A DNA stretch of 64,000 nt from Paenibacillus sp. FSL H8-0332 (GCF_037963835.1 NZ_CP150145.1:5580001-5644000), one strand, 5' to 3'. Shown: positions 25,886 through 35,451, numbered from the stretch's first letter. Numbers and translations are program-made. The notes: generated by a model from the letters alone, not told the origin.

Positions 25886-27400
25886 ATGGCTTATTATTAC
25901 GAGCAGCCTTCAAGAACCTTCAGTGAGTTCCTGCTGGTGCCCAGTCTGACCACCAAAGAATGCATCCCGGGAAATGTGAATCTTAGCACCCCGGTCACCA
26001 AATTCCGCCAAGGGGAAGCCCCGGCGCTGACGATGAACCTCCCGGTGACTTCGGCGGTCATGCAGGCCGTATCTGACCACAACATGGCAATTGCCCTGGC
26101 TAAAAGCGGTGGTATTTCCTTCATCTACGGCTCCCAGTCGATCGAACAGCAGGTAGAAATGGTCCGCCGGGTCAAAAAGTTCAAGGCCGGGTTCGTCCTC
26201 AGCGATTCCAATCTGCGTCCGGAGGATACGCTTCAGGATGTGTTAGTGCTGAAGGCGCGAAGCGGCCACTCCACCATTGCCATCACGGACAACGGGGAAC
26301 CGACAGGCAAGCTGATGGGCATTGTCACCAGCCGCGATTACCGCGAGAACCGGCTGCCGCCGGACTGCCCGATTACGGAGTTCATGACTCCGCTTGCTTC
26401 GCTGATCTATGCTGAAGAAGGAATTACACTGACCGAAGCCAACGACATGATCTGGGATCATAAGCTGAACTGCCTGCCGATTGTGAATGCCAGCGGCCAT
26501 CTCGTCCACCTGGTCTTCCGCAAGGATTATGACAGCCATCAGGAATATCCGCTGGAGCTGCATGATGACAACAAACAGCTCATCGTTGGCGCAGGGATCA
26601 ATTCGCGGGATTACAAGGAACGCGTACCGGCGCTCGTGGAGGCTGGTGCAGATATCCTCTGCATCGACTCCTCCGACGGGTATTCAGAGTGGCAGGCGGA
26701 GACCATCCATTATATTAAGGATACTTTCGGGGAGCAGGTGAAGGTTGGCGCAGGCAATGTTGTCGATAAGGAGGGCTTCCTGTACCTCGTGGAAGCGGGG
26801 GCGGACTTCATCAAGGTCGGCATCGGCGGAGGCTCCATCTGCATTACCCGGGAGCAAAAAGGGATTGGACGCGGTCAGGCCTCCTCCGTCATTGAAGTCG
26901 CGGCCGCCCGCCAGGAATATTACGAGCAGACCGGCATCTACGTCCCGATCTGCTCCGACGGCGGGATTGTCCATGATTATCATATTGTGCTGGCTCTGGC
27001 GATGGGCGCTGATTTCGTGATGCTTGGCCGGTATTTTGCCAGATTCGATGAAAGCCCCGGACGCAAGCTGCTGGTCGGCGGGAACTTCGTGAAGGAATAT
27101 TGGGGTGAAGGCGCAAGCCGTGCCCGCAACTGGCAGCGTTATGACTTCGGCAATGCCGATAAGGAGAGCAAGCTTGAGTTCGAGGAGGGCGTGGATTCCT
27201 TCATTCCTTATGCGGGCCGGCTGAAGGATAATCTCGATCTCAGCATCAGCAAAATCAAATCCACCATGTGCAATTGCGGCTCGCTGACCATCCCGGAATT
27301 GCAGCAGAAGGCGAAGATTACACTCGTCTCCTCCACAACGATCTTTGAAGGAGGCGCACATGATGTTATGCTTAAGGAAAAGGACAGATCATCCTCCTGA
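25886..27400 (+). CDS. guaB: IMP dehydrogenase
   Basis: 504 residues. It oxidises IMP to XMP with NAD, the committed step to GMP. The TIM barrel is split by a CBS pair at about residues 110-225 (KLMGIVTSRDYREN ... LNCLPIVNASGHLVHLVFRKD). The catalytic cysteine lies in GIGGGSICITREQKGIGRGQ and the IMP phosphate loop in ICSDGGIVHDYHI. The flap KEYWGEGASRARN departs from the usual KxYRGMGS, so this belongs to a divergent IMPDH branch. A second canonical guaB elsewhere is likely. Ribosome site AGGGGAGTGA upstream. Confidence 0.88.
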   Translation: MAYYYEQPSRTFSEFLLVPSLTTKECIPGNVNLSTPVTKFRQGEAPALTMNLPVTSAVMQAVSDHNMAIALAKSGGISFIYGSQSIEQQVEMVRRVKKFKAGFVLSDSNLRPEDTLQDVLVLKARSGHSTIAITDNGEPTGKLMGIVTSRDYRENRLPPDCPITEFMTPLASLIYAEEGITLTEANDMIWDHKLNCLPIVNASGHLVHLVFRKDYDSHQEYPLELHDDNKQLIVGAGINSRDYKERVPALVEAGADILCIDSSDGYSEWQAETIHYIKDTFGEQVKVGAGNVVDKEGFLYLVEAGADFIKVGIGGGSICITREQKGIGRGQASSVIEVAAARQEYYEQTGIYVPICSDGGIVHDYHIVLALAMGADFVMLGRYFARFDESPGRKLLVGGNFVKEYWGEGASRARNWQRYDFGNADKESKLEFEEGVDSFIPYAGRLKDNLDLSISKIKSTMCNCGSLTIPELQQKAKITLVSSTTIFEGGAHDVMLKEKDRSSS

Positions 27401-27430
27401 TCACATCCTAATCCATAAGGAGCGTCAACC

Positions 27431-27958
27431 ATGACCCAAATTACCAAAGTTCTGGTCAGCAAGGACCAGCTGCAGCAACGAGTAAAAGAACTGGGAGCTG
27501 AAATCTCGCGTGACTATGAGGGCAAGGAGCTTGTCCTTATCTGCATTCTTAAGGGCGGCGCCGTATTCATGTCCGACCTGATGCGTGAGATCACCTTTCC
27601 GGTCGGCGTCGACTATATGTCGGTGTCCAGCTACGGGGCAAGCTCCACCTCCTCCGGCGTCATCACGATCAAGAAGGATATCGACATGGATATCCGCGGC
27701 AAGCATGTCCTGCTCATCGAGGATCTGATCGATACCGGCCTGACGCTTCAGCATCTGAAGGAGCTGTTCGCCCTGCGTGAAGCGGCAAGCGTACGCATCT
27801 GCACCATCCTCAGCAAGCCTTCACGCCGTCTGGTCGATGTTCCCATCGACTACAGCGGGATTGATATTCCCGACGAATTCGTCGTCGGCTACGGTCTCGA
27901 CTATGCTGAGCAATACCGTAATCTGCCAGAGGTCTGGATCGTGGAGACCGGGGACTAA
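27431..27958 (+). CDS. hpt: Hypoxanthine phosphoribosyltransferase
   Basis: 175 residues, usual HPRT length. It makes IMP/GMP from hypoxanthine/guanine and PRPP. Motifs: ICILKGGAVFMSDLMREI, the flexible loop VSSYGASSTSSG, PRPP site VLLIEDLIDTGLTL, and the purine-binding DEFVVGYGLDYAEQYRNL. It has AAGGAG about nine bases before the ATG and is 30 bp from guaB. The riboswitch should control all three genes. Confidence 0.95.
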   Translation: MTQITKVLVSKDQLQQRVKELGAEISRDYEGKELVLICILKGGAVFMSDLMREITFPVGVDYMSVSSYGASSTSSGVITIKKDIDMDIRGKHVLLIEDLIDTGLTLQHLKELFALREAASVRICTILSKPSRRLVDVPIDYSGIDIPDEFVVGYGLDYAEQYRNLPEVWIVETGD

Positions 27959-28226
27959 CACGGTCAGATTTAAAAAGTTGGAGTGGGCGCGATGAGTGGG
28001 CTCTGACGGACCTGAGAGACGCTATTCCCCGGAAAACACCGCTTTTTGCCGTTTAACGGACGGAGTGGACCTTATCGTCTCTCTACGAGAGGTTTAAGCG
28101 TAGAAATTCCAAGAATAAGCCCTATGGGGTCCGTTACTTTGCCCAAGTGGTGGCTTTCATCTGGAATAAGCGCTCCTCAGTCCGTTACACCTGTTTAAAT
28201 CTGATGATCCACTAGAACCAATAAGC
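27959..28226. other. Non-coding intergenic block with inverted word copies
   Basis: No gene is apparent. Several words recur in both orientations: ACGCTATTCC near 28018 against GGAATAAGCGCT near 28162, and GGTCCGTTAC/TCCGTTAC near 28130 and 28180 against AACGGACGGAGTGGACC near 28058. The pattern suggests a degenerate, self-complementary repeat family of the kind scattered between Paenibacillus genes. Confidence 0.55.
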
Positions 28227-28264
28227 CAGCACAAGGGAGCGCCGTACGGCGCTCCCTTGTGCTG
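28227..28264. terminator. Perfect 38-bp palindrome between converging genes
   Basis: The two 19-bp arms (CAGCACAAGGGAGCGCCGT and its exact complement) meet with no loop. It lies between hpt (plus) and the GH76 gene (minus). Neither strand has a T run after it. It most likely works as a bidirectional terminator or mRNA end protector. Confidence 0.7.
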
Positions 28265-28310
28265 CAATATTACCTCCAGGACCTAGAAACTCCATCGTCG
28301 CCCGCAAAAA

Positions 28311-29873
28311 TTAAAGCCCGCTCAGCAAATCAACATTAAGATAGTTCGTATTTCCCTGTGCACTGTTATACCCCAATTGAATGGTGTTAGAGCCTGCATT
28401 CAGCGGTACCGTGACCGATACCGTTCCGTATGCACTCCAGCTGGATGTCGAATTGAACACCAGATTGGAGGCGGCAACCGTGCCGTTCACTTTTACGAAG
28501 CGGGAAGCATTGCCTGCCCCTGCCGCGTAGCGGAAGGTCACGGTTCTAGTTCCGGCCGTATTCTGGTTGACATAGAAATCAATGGAGGTGCCGCTTGTGT
28601 TCCAACCCCCAACATACCCTCTTCCTGTATAGCCGGCATTGGTGCTCTCATTGATCATACCGCCTCCACCAACCAGCGTCCGCGCTGCATTCTCCGCTTC
28701 GTAGGCCCCGTTACCGGCAATGTATCCGGTGTAGCCGTCAGCGGGAACGAGCTGCAGAATGGAAGCGCCCGCAGCGGCAGCTAGGCTCTGCACATAGGAA
28801 GTGCCCGTATTACGCAGCCAGTCGCTGCCGATGATTCCGTCGCTCATGCGGCGGTGATTCCAGGCCTGAGTTGCATTCTGCTGAAGAAAGCTTAAGTATT
28901 GCGGCTGTCCGCCCAGCGTACGGAGACGGTTCAGATTGCGGGCAAAGACCATTTTGAAACCCGCAGCATCATTCTCCCCTTCATACAACAGAGTCTGGGC
29001 GGAGACCATTTTATTAACGGCATACCCGGCTGCATTGTTGGCATCCGTTAGGTAAGCGGAAGCTCCGGTAGCCTGGTACAGGGATACAGCCGCCCCCAGG
29101 AACGTTCCGTAATTGTAAGTGAAATCCCAATCCTTAATGAGACCGCTGCCCGCACCTTCAATATGATCATTGATTTTGCTGCCATTGACCAGGGTGGATT
29201 TGGTCCAATTATAGATTTGAGTAGCCTTGGTCAGATACGCATTATCATTGTAGGCACTATACAGCTTGACTGCGGTCATGACCATCGGGGCATTCGTGGC
29301 CATATTCTTCTGGGCATTGGCTTGGCCCGGTACATGCGCATCCCTTCTCCACCAGATGCCGCCGCCGTACGCGCCGTCCCATTCGTTGTAGATTTGGCCA
29401 AACAGGAAGCTGGAACGGTTCAGATACTCCGTGGTTCCAGTCAGTTCATAGGCCCTTGCGCAGGCCAGCGCCCACCAGCCCAGATCATCGTTGAACGGAT
29501 TCGTCATCATATCCGGGTATTTGGCGTTGAATCCGGTGTAAATGTCATCAATCATCGTGCGGTAGACATTGCTGCCCGTGCGTTCGTAGGCATCCATTAC
29601 GGTCTCCCAGAGCTGTGCCTCCCACCAGAAATCGGTGTAGAGCCCCCCATCCGGTCCGTGGGCATGTTCGGAATGAATCAGATGATCGCTGTTCGTATAG
29701 AAGTATTTGGCGGAAGAATCATAGAATACCTGCACGAATGAGTTCATTGCAGCATCAGCATTGGATACGGTAAAAGCCTCTGCCGTACCTCCAGCACCTG
29801 GAGCAGGCACAGTCAGAGACAGGGACAATAGACAGAGAACAGCGGCCGTTCTTACTTTCTTCCAGATGAACAT
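28311..29873 (-). CDS. Secreted GH76 alpha-1,6-mannanase-type hydrolase with C-terminal CBM
   Basis: 520 residues. A signal peptide (residues 1 to ~33) is followed by a GH76 (alpha/alpha)6-barrel domain at ~36-375. The paired catalytic aspartates are D129-D130 in NPFNDDLGWWALACARAY, as in known endo-alpha-1,6-mannanases. A CBM6/35-like beta-sandwich follows from ~392 (YEAENAARTL ... TVSVTVPLNAGSNTIQLGYN ... LNVDLL). ATG at 29873 with AAGGGGG. It is last in a six-gene operon and is the only secreted enzyme, so it should release oligosaccharides for the importer. Confidence 0.9.
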   Translation of the reverse strand: MFIWKKVRTAAVLCLLSLSLTVPAPGAGGTAEAFTVSNADAAMNSFVQVFYDSSAKYFYTNSDHLIHSEHAHGPDGGLYTDFWWEAQLWETVMDAYERTGSNVYRTMIDDIYTGFNAKYPDMMTNPFNDDLGWWALACARAYELTGTTEYLNRSSFLFGQIYNEWDGAYGGGIWWRRDAHVPGQANAQKNMATNAPMVMTAVKLYSAYNDNAYLTKATQIYNWTKSTLVNGSKINDHIEGAGSGLIKDWDFTYNYGTFLGAAVSLYQATGASAYLTDANNAAGYAVNKMVSAQTLLYEGENDAAGFKMVFARNLNRLRTLGGQPQYLSFLQQNATQAWNHRRMSDGIIGSDWLRNTGTSYVQSLAAAAGASILQLVPADGYTGYIAGNGAYEAENAARTLVGGGGMINESTNAGYTGRGYVGGWNTSGTSIDFYVNQNTAGTRTVTFRYAAGAGNASRFVKVNGTVAASNLVFNSTSSWSAYGTVSVTVPLNAGSNTIQLGYNSAQGNTNYLNVDLLSGL

Positions 29874-29929
29874 TTCCGGGTACCCCCTTCATTTGTACAT
29901 TTCGTCCATAACCGTCAGTCGGCAATGGG

Positions 29930-30988
29930 CTAATGCGTAAGCTTGGCTGCTCCCTCAAGCAGCATCAGACCGCTGAGCTGAACACTGAGCTGTACCGGCA
30001 GCACGGGAATCTGCTCCCAAGAGGGTCCGCACAGCCCCAGCGTCCGGTCCAGCCCTTGCACCCATAGCGTACGGGCATTGGCCCATATGACTTCACGGAC
30101 CCGGTCATTTCCGGGGAAATGCTGCTCCAGCTGTACCAGATAGCGGATCAGAATCCCCTTGAATAATCCGGTATCGTCAATCCCTTCATCAGGCAGCAGC
30201 ATAGATTCAGCGTGGCATAAGCGGTCGATGCAGGCCTCAGCGGTCCGTCGGGCATCTGCGGCATAGCCGGAATCGCCGGTGACACGGCAGAGCTCGATCC
30301 CCGCTCCTATGAACACCCCCTGACAATAAGTGAATTCCCAGCCGTAATCTATCCGCCCATCCCCCTGCCGGTTGATTCCATCCCATACGAACCCGGTGTC
30401 AGGGTCAACCAGATTCGCCTGATTCCAGCGGTAAATACGGATCGCCCAGTTCAGATCCTCCTCCTGTCCAAGCAGCGAGTATAGGCGGGCGGCCAGAATA
30501 GCGGCCGGGGCATTCGCCGGCGTGTTCTTGTAATCCGGCTGATCCTTTTTCCAGGCCATTCCTCCCCCGCAGTGTTCATTCCAAGCCGTCTGAATATCCG
30601 CCCATAATTCAAGCACAGCACTCAGATATTCCGCTTCGCCGGTAGCCTGATATACCCTCAGCAGCGCAAGGGCAGTCCATTCCATATCATCATAATAATT
30701 ATGCGTGAACGTCCCGCCGTTATAGGCGTGTAAGCTGCGGCTCAGACTGCGGATGCGTTCGGCATATTTGGAATCCCCCGTCCGTTCATAAGCATCGCTC
30801 AGAACATCAATGACATGAGCCTGCCACCAGTAGTAGAAATTGTCGCCTGCCCTGCTGTACTCCCGCGGATACCATTGGTTCATAATTCCGCTGTCCGCAT
30901 TATAATAGTGCCGCCAGAAGGAGTCTTGAAGCCAGTCCGCACGTGCTGCCCAGTTCTCTGCTAATGCTGTCCCGTTATAATGATCCAT
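29930..30988 (-). CDS. Cytoplasmic GH76-family glycoside hydrolase (second paralogue)
   Basis: 352 residues without signal peptide or membrane segment. GH76 fold with catalytic pair D100-D101 in NYYDDMEWTALALLRVYQAT and the family segments CGGGMAWKKDQPDYKNTPANAP and DPDTGFVWDGINRQGDGRID. It shares extensive similarity with the adjacent upstream gene. An AGGAGG site precedes the ATG. Lying after an ABC importer, it probably cuts imported alpha-mannan-type oligosaccharides inside the cell. Cleavage specificity is inferred from family only. Confidence 0.88.
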   Translation of the reverse strand: MDHYNGTALAENWAARADWLQDSFWRHYYNADSGIMNQWYPREYSRAGDNFYYWWQAHVIDVLSDAYERTGDSKYAERIRSLSRSLHAYNGGTFTHNYYDDMEWTALALLRVYQATGEAEYLSAVLELWADIQTAWNEHCGGGMAWKKDQPDYKNTPANAPAAILAARLYSLLGQEEDLNWAIRIYRWNQANLVDPDTGFVWDGINRQGDGRIDYGWEFTYCQGVFIGAGIELCRVTGDSGYAADARRTAEACIDRLCHAESMLLPDEGIDDTGLFKGILIRYLVQLEQHFPGNDRVREVIWANARTLWVQGLDRTLGLCGPSWEQIPVLPVQLSVQLSGLMLLEGAAKLTH

Positions 30989-31005
30989 AAGCCAGCTCCT
31001 CCTAT

Positions 31006-32082
31006 TTAAAATGAGGGTTGAGCATTCGGCTGCCTGGTCCCTGTAAGCACAGCCATCCGCTCCAGCAGCTTAATACCGCTCAGCTGGGTGCTCAATTGAA
31101 CAACATCCGAGGGCGCCGTAGTCCAGTCGGGTCCGAATAGCACCTTGTCTGCCGGCTTCCCTTGGCTCCACAGCATCTCTGCGTTGCTGCGCAGGAAGGC
31201 CGCCGCGGCGCCGTCTTCCGGCTCGGCCAGGGCCAGCTCTGCCGCATAGCGGACCAGAATGCCCTTGAAGAGACCGGCATCGCCGCCGCCTTCATCCGGA
31301 AGTATGCCGTCATGCGGGCCAGCCAGCTCCTTGACCGCTGCGGCGAAGGTGCGCCGCGCTTCCTCAAGATAGTCACGGTTCCCGGTAATCCGGTATAGCT
31401 CGATAGCCGCACCGATATACACACCTTGATTGTACGAATATTTCCAATCCTTATCGATTCCGCCGTCACCGGTTCGGTTCATCCCATCCCAGACGAAGCC
31501 CGTGTCCGGGTCTACCAGATGGGATTGCAGCCAGCCATACAGCGCATGCGCCCACTCCAGGTCCTGCGGATCTCCAAAAGCCTGATACAGGCGGGCGGCT
31601 AGGATCGCAGCCGGGGCATTCGCTGGGGTGTTCTTGTAATCCAGCTGTGTTTTCTGCCAGGCAATGCCGCCCCCTGAGTGGCTGTTCCAGCCGGTTCTGA
31701 TATCCGTCCAGAGGATAAGGGCCGTCTCTTTGTATCCCTCATCTCCCGTTGCCTGATAAGCGCGGAGCCAGGCCAAGGCCATCCACTCCATGTCGTCGTA
31801 CAGCTCATTGGGCCATACCCCGTCATTGCGGCGGAGCAGTCCCGCATGCAGAGCGGATAGCCGTTCACGGTATCCGGCAGCCCCGGTCCGCAGCAGACCG
31901 TCCACCAGCACATCCACGGCATGTGCCATCCACCAGTAATGAAAGACCGTATTACATGCTCCATCTGGACAAGGAGTCTCGATATCATACATTCCGATAG
32001 CTTCGTTCCAGAAGAATACCTCCAGCGCTTCCTGCGCCGAGTCCGCACGTTCCGCCCATTGTTCAAGCTCTTTTTGCTTCAT
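31006..32082 (-). CDS. Cytoplasmic GH76-family glycoside hydrolase (first paralogue)
   Basis: 358 residues, no signal peptide. Catalytic pair D96-D97 in ELYDDMEWMALAWLRAYQAT; the SGGGIAWQKTQLDYKNTPAN and DPDTGFVWDGMNRTGDGGID segments are nearly shared with the next gene, so the two are probably a tandem duplication that has diverged. It starts 42 bp after the permease gene. Substrate preference between the two copies may differ in chain length or branch tolerance; this cannot be told here. Confidence 0.88.
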   Translation of the reverse strand: MKQKELEQWAERADSAQEALEVFFWNEAIGMYDIETPCPDGACNTVFHYWWMAHAVDVLVDGLLRTGAAGYRERLSALHAGLLRRNDGVWPNELYDDMEWMALAWLRAYQATGDEGYKETALILWTDIRTGWNSHSGGGIAWQKTQLDYKNTPANAPAAILAARLYQAFGDPQDLEWAHALYGWLQSHLVDPDTGFVWDGMNRTGDGGIDKDWKYSYNQGVYIGAAIELYRITGNRDYLEEARRTFAAAVKELAGPHDGILPDEGGGDAGLFKGILVRYAAELALAEPEDGAAAAFLRSNAEMLWSQGKPADKVLFGPDWTTAPSDVVQLSTQLSGIKLLERMAVLTGTRQPNAQPSF

Positions 32083-32124
32083 ATGGTCTCTCTCCCCGTC
32101 TATGATTTGCCACCGGCCGATAAC

Positions 32125-33012
32125 TCAGCCTTTGATGCCGCTGAAGGCAATCCCCTGTACAAAATAACGCTGCAGCGCCAGGAACAGCACCAGTATCGGC
32201 AGAATTGCCACCAGCGCCCCGGCCATCATCGGCCCGTAGTCTGTCTGGAAATTATATGAAAAAGCCTGCAGGCCCATCTGAATCGTTGCCTTATCCGGAT
32301 CATTCAGCACGATCATCGGCCACAGGAAGCTGTTCCAGCCGGCCTGGAAGGTGAAGATGCTCAAGGTAGCCAGCGCCGGACGGGTAAGCGGCAGATAAAT
32401 CCGCCAAAAAATTTTAAATTCCCCGCAGCCCTCAATCCGGGCCATCTCCAGCATGTCACTGGGGAGCGTAAGAAAAAATTGCCGCATGAAGAATACCGCG
32501 AAGCTCCCGGAGGCCCCGGGAAGAATGATGCCCCAGAACGAGTTCATCAGCCCGTTGCCGCCCCCGCCAAAAATATCATTGCCTCCGGCAAATGGAATAT
32601 GGCGCATCACATACACTGTCGGGATCATCGTCACAATGCCGGGAATCATCATTGCCGCCAGCAGCACGCGGAACACCGGCTTGTTCAGCCTGAATCTCAG
32701 CTTCGCAAAGGCATAGCCGCTAAGTGATCCAAAAAACAGGTTGGCCAGCACGCCCGACACGGCAAGCACGAGCGAATTCCAGAAGAATAACGCAAAAGGC
32801 ACCGTTGAAAAGGCTTTGCGGTAATGCTCAAAGGTCAGATGCTTCGGAAACCACTGGATCGGCATCGCAAAAATCTCATCATCCGGCTTCAGCGAGGTTA
32901 GCAGACTCCAGTAGAATGGCAGAAACATAACAACTGCTATAAGGATACATACAATATAAAAAATGAGCTTGTAGAGGCCCTGCTTCAAGGCCGAACCGCC
33001 AGTAACACCCAT
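32125..33012 (-). CDS. CUT1 sugar ABC transporter permease, MalG-type
   Basis: 295 residues, six membrane segments. The cytoplasmic EAA-type loop reads MARIEGCGEFKIFWRIYLPL, the contact point for the ATPase. Clear AGGAGG before the ATG. It follows the MalF-type permease by 33 bp. It should form the channel for oligosaccharides delivered by the lipoprotein at 33975-35276. Confidence 0.93.
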   Translation of the reverse strand: MGVTGGSALKQGLYKLIFYIVCILIAVVMFLPFYWSLLTSLKPDDEIFAMPIQWFPKHLTFEHYRKAFSTVPFALFFWNSLVLAVSGVLANLFFGSLSGYAFAKLRFRLNKPVFRVLLAAMMIPGIVTMIPTVYVMRHIPFAGGNDIFGGGGNGLMNSFWGIILPGASGSFAVFFMRQFFLTLPSDMLEMARIEGCGEFKIFWRIYLPLTRPALATLSIFTFQAGWNSFLWPMIVLNDPDKATIQMGLQAFSYNFQTDYGPMMAGALVAILPILVLFLALQRYFVQGIAFSGIKG

Positions 33013-33045
33013 CCTGTGAACCTCCTTTTCCTGGACAAGCTGCCC

Positions 33046-33933
33046 CTAAATGATCGACTCTTCGGCTTTGGAGACCCGCATATTAATCAGCGAAAAAATA
33101 AGAATGGCTACAGCAAGCACGAAGGCCTGCGCCGAGGCATAGCCCATTTGCAGCTGATTGAAGCCCTGCTGATAGATTAAATAGACCGGGGTCTTGGTCA
33201 CATTGGCCGGACCGCCCTGCGTTAGCACAAATGCCTGGTCAAACAGCTGCAGCGCACCAATAATCGCCATCGTGCTGACCAGGAAGGTCGTCGGCCGCAG
33301 CTGCGGCCAAGTGATGAAGCGGAAGCTGGCCCATTTGTTCGCCCCGTCCAGCCGTGCCGATTCATAGAGATAATACGGGACACCCTGCAGACCGGCCAGA
33401 TAAATAATCATGTTGGAGCCCACGGATTGCCAGAGGGTGAGCATCACAATGGACAGCATGGCCGTACTTGTCTCAGACAGCCAGGCCGGGCCGGTAATGC
33501 CCACATAGGACAGCAAGCCGTTCACCAGACCGAATTCAGGATGCAGCAGCCAGATCCATACGGTCGCCGCCGCTACCGCCGAGGTCAGCGTGGGCAAATA
33601 ATAGAAGGTGCGGAAGAGCTTAACCCCCCGCCATGCCCTGCTCAGCAGCATCGACAGCAGCAGGGAAATGATAATATTCAGCGGAACAAAAATAATCGAG
33701 TACAAGAACACATTCTTGAACGTCTTCCATAGCAGACTGTCGTCTATCAGGCGACGGTAGTTCTCCAGGCCGACCCAGTCATTTCTGCTAAGCACATCAT
33801 AGTTGGTGAAGCTTAAATATAGAGCCATCACAACAGGGATGACTGTAAATACAGCGAACAGCAGCACCGTAGGCGTAATGAATACATAGGCCGTCCGGGC
33901 TTCGTGCCGTTCCACTTTTCTCATGGAAGCCAT
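33046..33933 (-). CDS. CUT1 sugar ABC transporter permease, MalF-type
   Basis: 295 residues from the ATG at 33933, which has GGGGGAG seven bases upstream (an in-frame start at 33960 lacks one). Six membrane segments begin at ARTAYVFITPTVLLFAVFTVI. The EAA loop is SARLDGANKWASFRFITWPQ. It pairs with the MalG-type permease next to it. Confidence 0.93.
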   Translation of the reverse strand: MASMRKVERHEARTAYVFITPTVLLFAVFTVIPVVMALYLSFTNYDVLSRNDWVGLENYRRLIDDSLLWKTFKNVFLYSIIFVPLNIIISLLLSMLLSRAWRGVKLFRTFYYLPTLTSAVAAATVWIWLLHPEFGLVNGLLSYVGITGPAWLSETSTAMLSIVMLTLWQSVGSNMIIYLAGLQGVPYYLYESARLDGANKWASFRFITWPQLRPTTFLVSTMAIIGALQLFDQAFVLTQGGPANVTKTPVYLIYQQGFNQLQMGYASAQAFVLAVAILIFSLINMRVSKAEESII

Positions 33934-33974
33934 ACAACTCCCCCTCTCCTCATCCGGCAAGCTTCCAGGGCAGA

Positions 33975-35276
33975 CTACTTAACAACCGCATTGTCCTTCA
34001 GCATCTTGTCGCCTTGCTCCTGAGCCTTCTTCAGCGTGTCTTCAATGCTCTGCTTGTTCTGCTGGTTCAGTTGAAGATTAGGCGCAAGCGCATCGGTCTC
34101 CATCACAGAATAGCCGGGATGCGCCGGACGGATTTTGGCAAATTCCAGCGTATCCAGGAACGGCTTCCACTGCGGATCATCCTGGAAAAACGGATCTTCC
34201 ATCGAAGGCTTGAAGCCCGGAAGATTGAGGCTGGTCTTAGCCCACAGCAAGGCGTTATCCTTGTTCGCTGTCCACCATTTAATGAATTCCCATGCCTCAT
34301 CATGATGCTTGGAGCCCTCAGGAATAACGAGTCCGAAGCCGCCCATCACACTGCCTTTGTCGCCGCCCGGTCCGGCAGGAGGCGGTACAATGCCATAATC
34401 GAGATCTTTACCGTATTTGTTATAGGTACTGAGCATCCAGGGCCCGGAATAGAGCATGGCGACCTTGCCTGTAACGAAGGCATCCTGCCCTTCGCCAAGT
34501 CCCAGCTCAAAGCCAACCTTATACACCTTTTCTTTGTTCATCAGGCGGTCCCAGAATTCAAGCACCTGCTTGCCCTGCTCATTATTGAAATTGGTTTGGC
34601 CATCCTCTGTAAGCATCTGGCCGCCAGCCTGCTGGAGATACATATTGAACAGGCCGAGGTCACCCATGGAGAAGCCTGCCACCTCTAGCTTGTCGCCGTT
34701 CCACTTGGTCAGCTTAGCAGCAGCCTGCTCCAGTTCATCCCAGGTAGCCGGAGGCTGAAGTCCCGCTTCGTCCAGCAGCTTCTTATTGTAGAATAACGCC
34801 CGGGCATCAACGGTCAGCGGAAGCCCGTATAACTTATTGTCATGGGAGAGCTCGGTCAAGGACTCGCTGTAGAAATCATCCTTGGAAATGCCGTCACGCG
34901 TTAAGTACTCATCCACCGGATGCAGCACGTTCTTGGGAGCATACAGCGAGGTCCGCCAGCGGTCCCAGAACAGCACATCGGGAGCGCCGCCATTCGTAGC
35001 CGCAGTCAGGAATTTGGTGATCATATCCTGCTGCAGCACATATTTGACATGAATCTTATCCTGGGATTTGTTGAAGGCATTCACCATGGTCTCGAACTGC
35101 TTCTGGCCTTCACCGCCCCAATCGCCCCAGAACGTGAGCTCCGTCTTCTTTCCGCTGCTGCCGCTTCCGGCTTTGCCCTCATTCGCAGCATTCTCTTGTC
35201 CCGAATTGCCACTGCAGCCCGCCGCCAAGGCAGCGACCATCATCACCGAGAGTGCCGTAACCAAACCTTTTTTCAT
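33975..35276 (-). CDS. Extracellular sugar-binding lipoprotein of the GH76 operon
   Basis: 433 residues. Lipobox at LAAGC, so the cysteine would be acylated after signal peptidase II cleavage. The mature part is a family 1 solute-binding protein (LTFWGDWGGEGQKQFETMVN at the start and a GKVAMLYSGPWMLSTYNKYG segment). AAGGGG nine bases before the ATG. It is the first gene of the operon and is preceded by a strong promoter and an operator-like palindrome. Ligand is probably a mannan-type oligosaccharide because three GH76 genes follow. Confidence 0.93.
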   Translation of the reverse strand: MKKGLVTALSVMMVAALAAGCSGNSGQENAANEGKAGSGSSGKKTELTFWGDWGGEGQKQFETMVNAFNKSQDKIHVKYVLQQDMITKFLTAATNGGAPDVLFWDRWRTSLYAPKNVLHPVDEYLTRDGISKDDFYSESLTELSHDNKLYGLPLTVDARALFYNKKLLDEAGLQPPATWDELEQAAAKLTKWNGDKLEVAGFSMGDLGLFNMYLQQAGGQMLTEDGQTNFNNEQGKQVLEFWDRLMNKEKVYKVGFELGLGEGQDAFVTGKVAMLYSGPWMLSTYNKYGKDLDYGIVPPPAGPGGDKGSVMGGFGLVIPEGSKHHDEAWEFIKWWTANKDNALLWAKTSLNLPGFKPSMEDPFFQDDPQWKPFLDTLEFAKIRPAHPGYSVMETDALAPNLQLNQQNKQSIEDTLKKAQEQGDKMLKDNAVVK

Positions 35277-35403
35277 TGCTTCATCCCCTTAATTTGTATT
35301 TGTCTGTTACAGGTTCCAGGGCTGCCAGCCTCTTTGCTCCACAAGTTAATCTTCCGCCAGACCCCTGCTCGCTTTCAGTCGGAATGACCTCCTTTTTATT
35401 CAA

Positions 35404-35451
35404 TGAAGCGCTTTCACAAATGAGTATATTGGCATTTAAATGATATGTCAA
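35404..35451 (-). promoter_or_regulatory. Promoter and operator of the GH76/ABC operon
   Basis: Minus strand TTGACA (35446-35451), exactly 17 bp, TATACT (35423-35428). TGAAAGCGCTTCA (35404-35416) overlaps the expected start of transcription. It resembles a CcpA cre site shortened by one base, or a LacI-class operator. A repressor here would block initiation. Confidence 0.75.

Noticed and set aside
35391..35402. AAAAAGGAGGTC, a perfect ribosome site on the minus strand far upstream of the binding-protein gene
   Set aside because: No ATG, GTG or TTG follows at usable distance, so I could not support a leader peptide.
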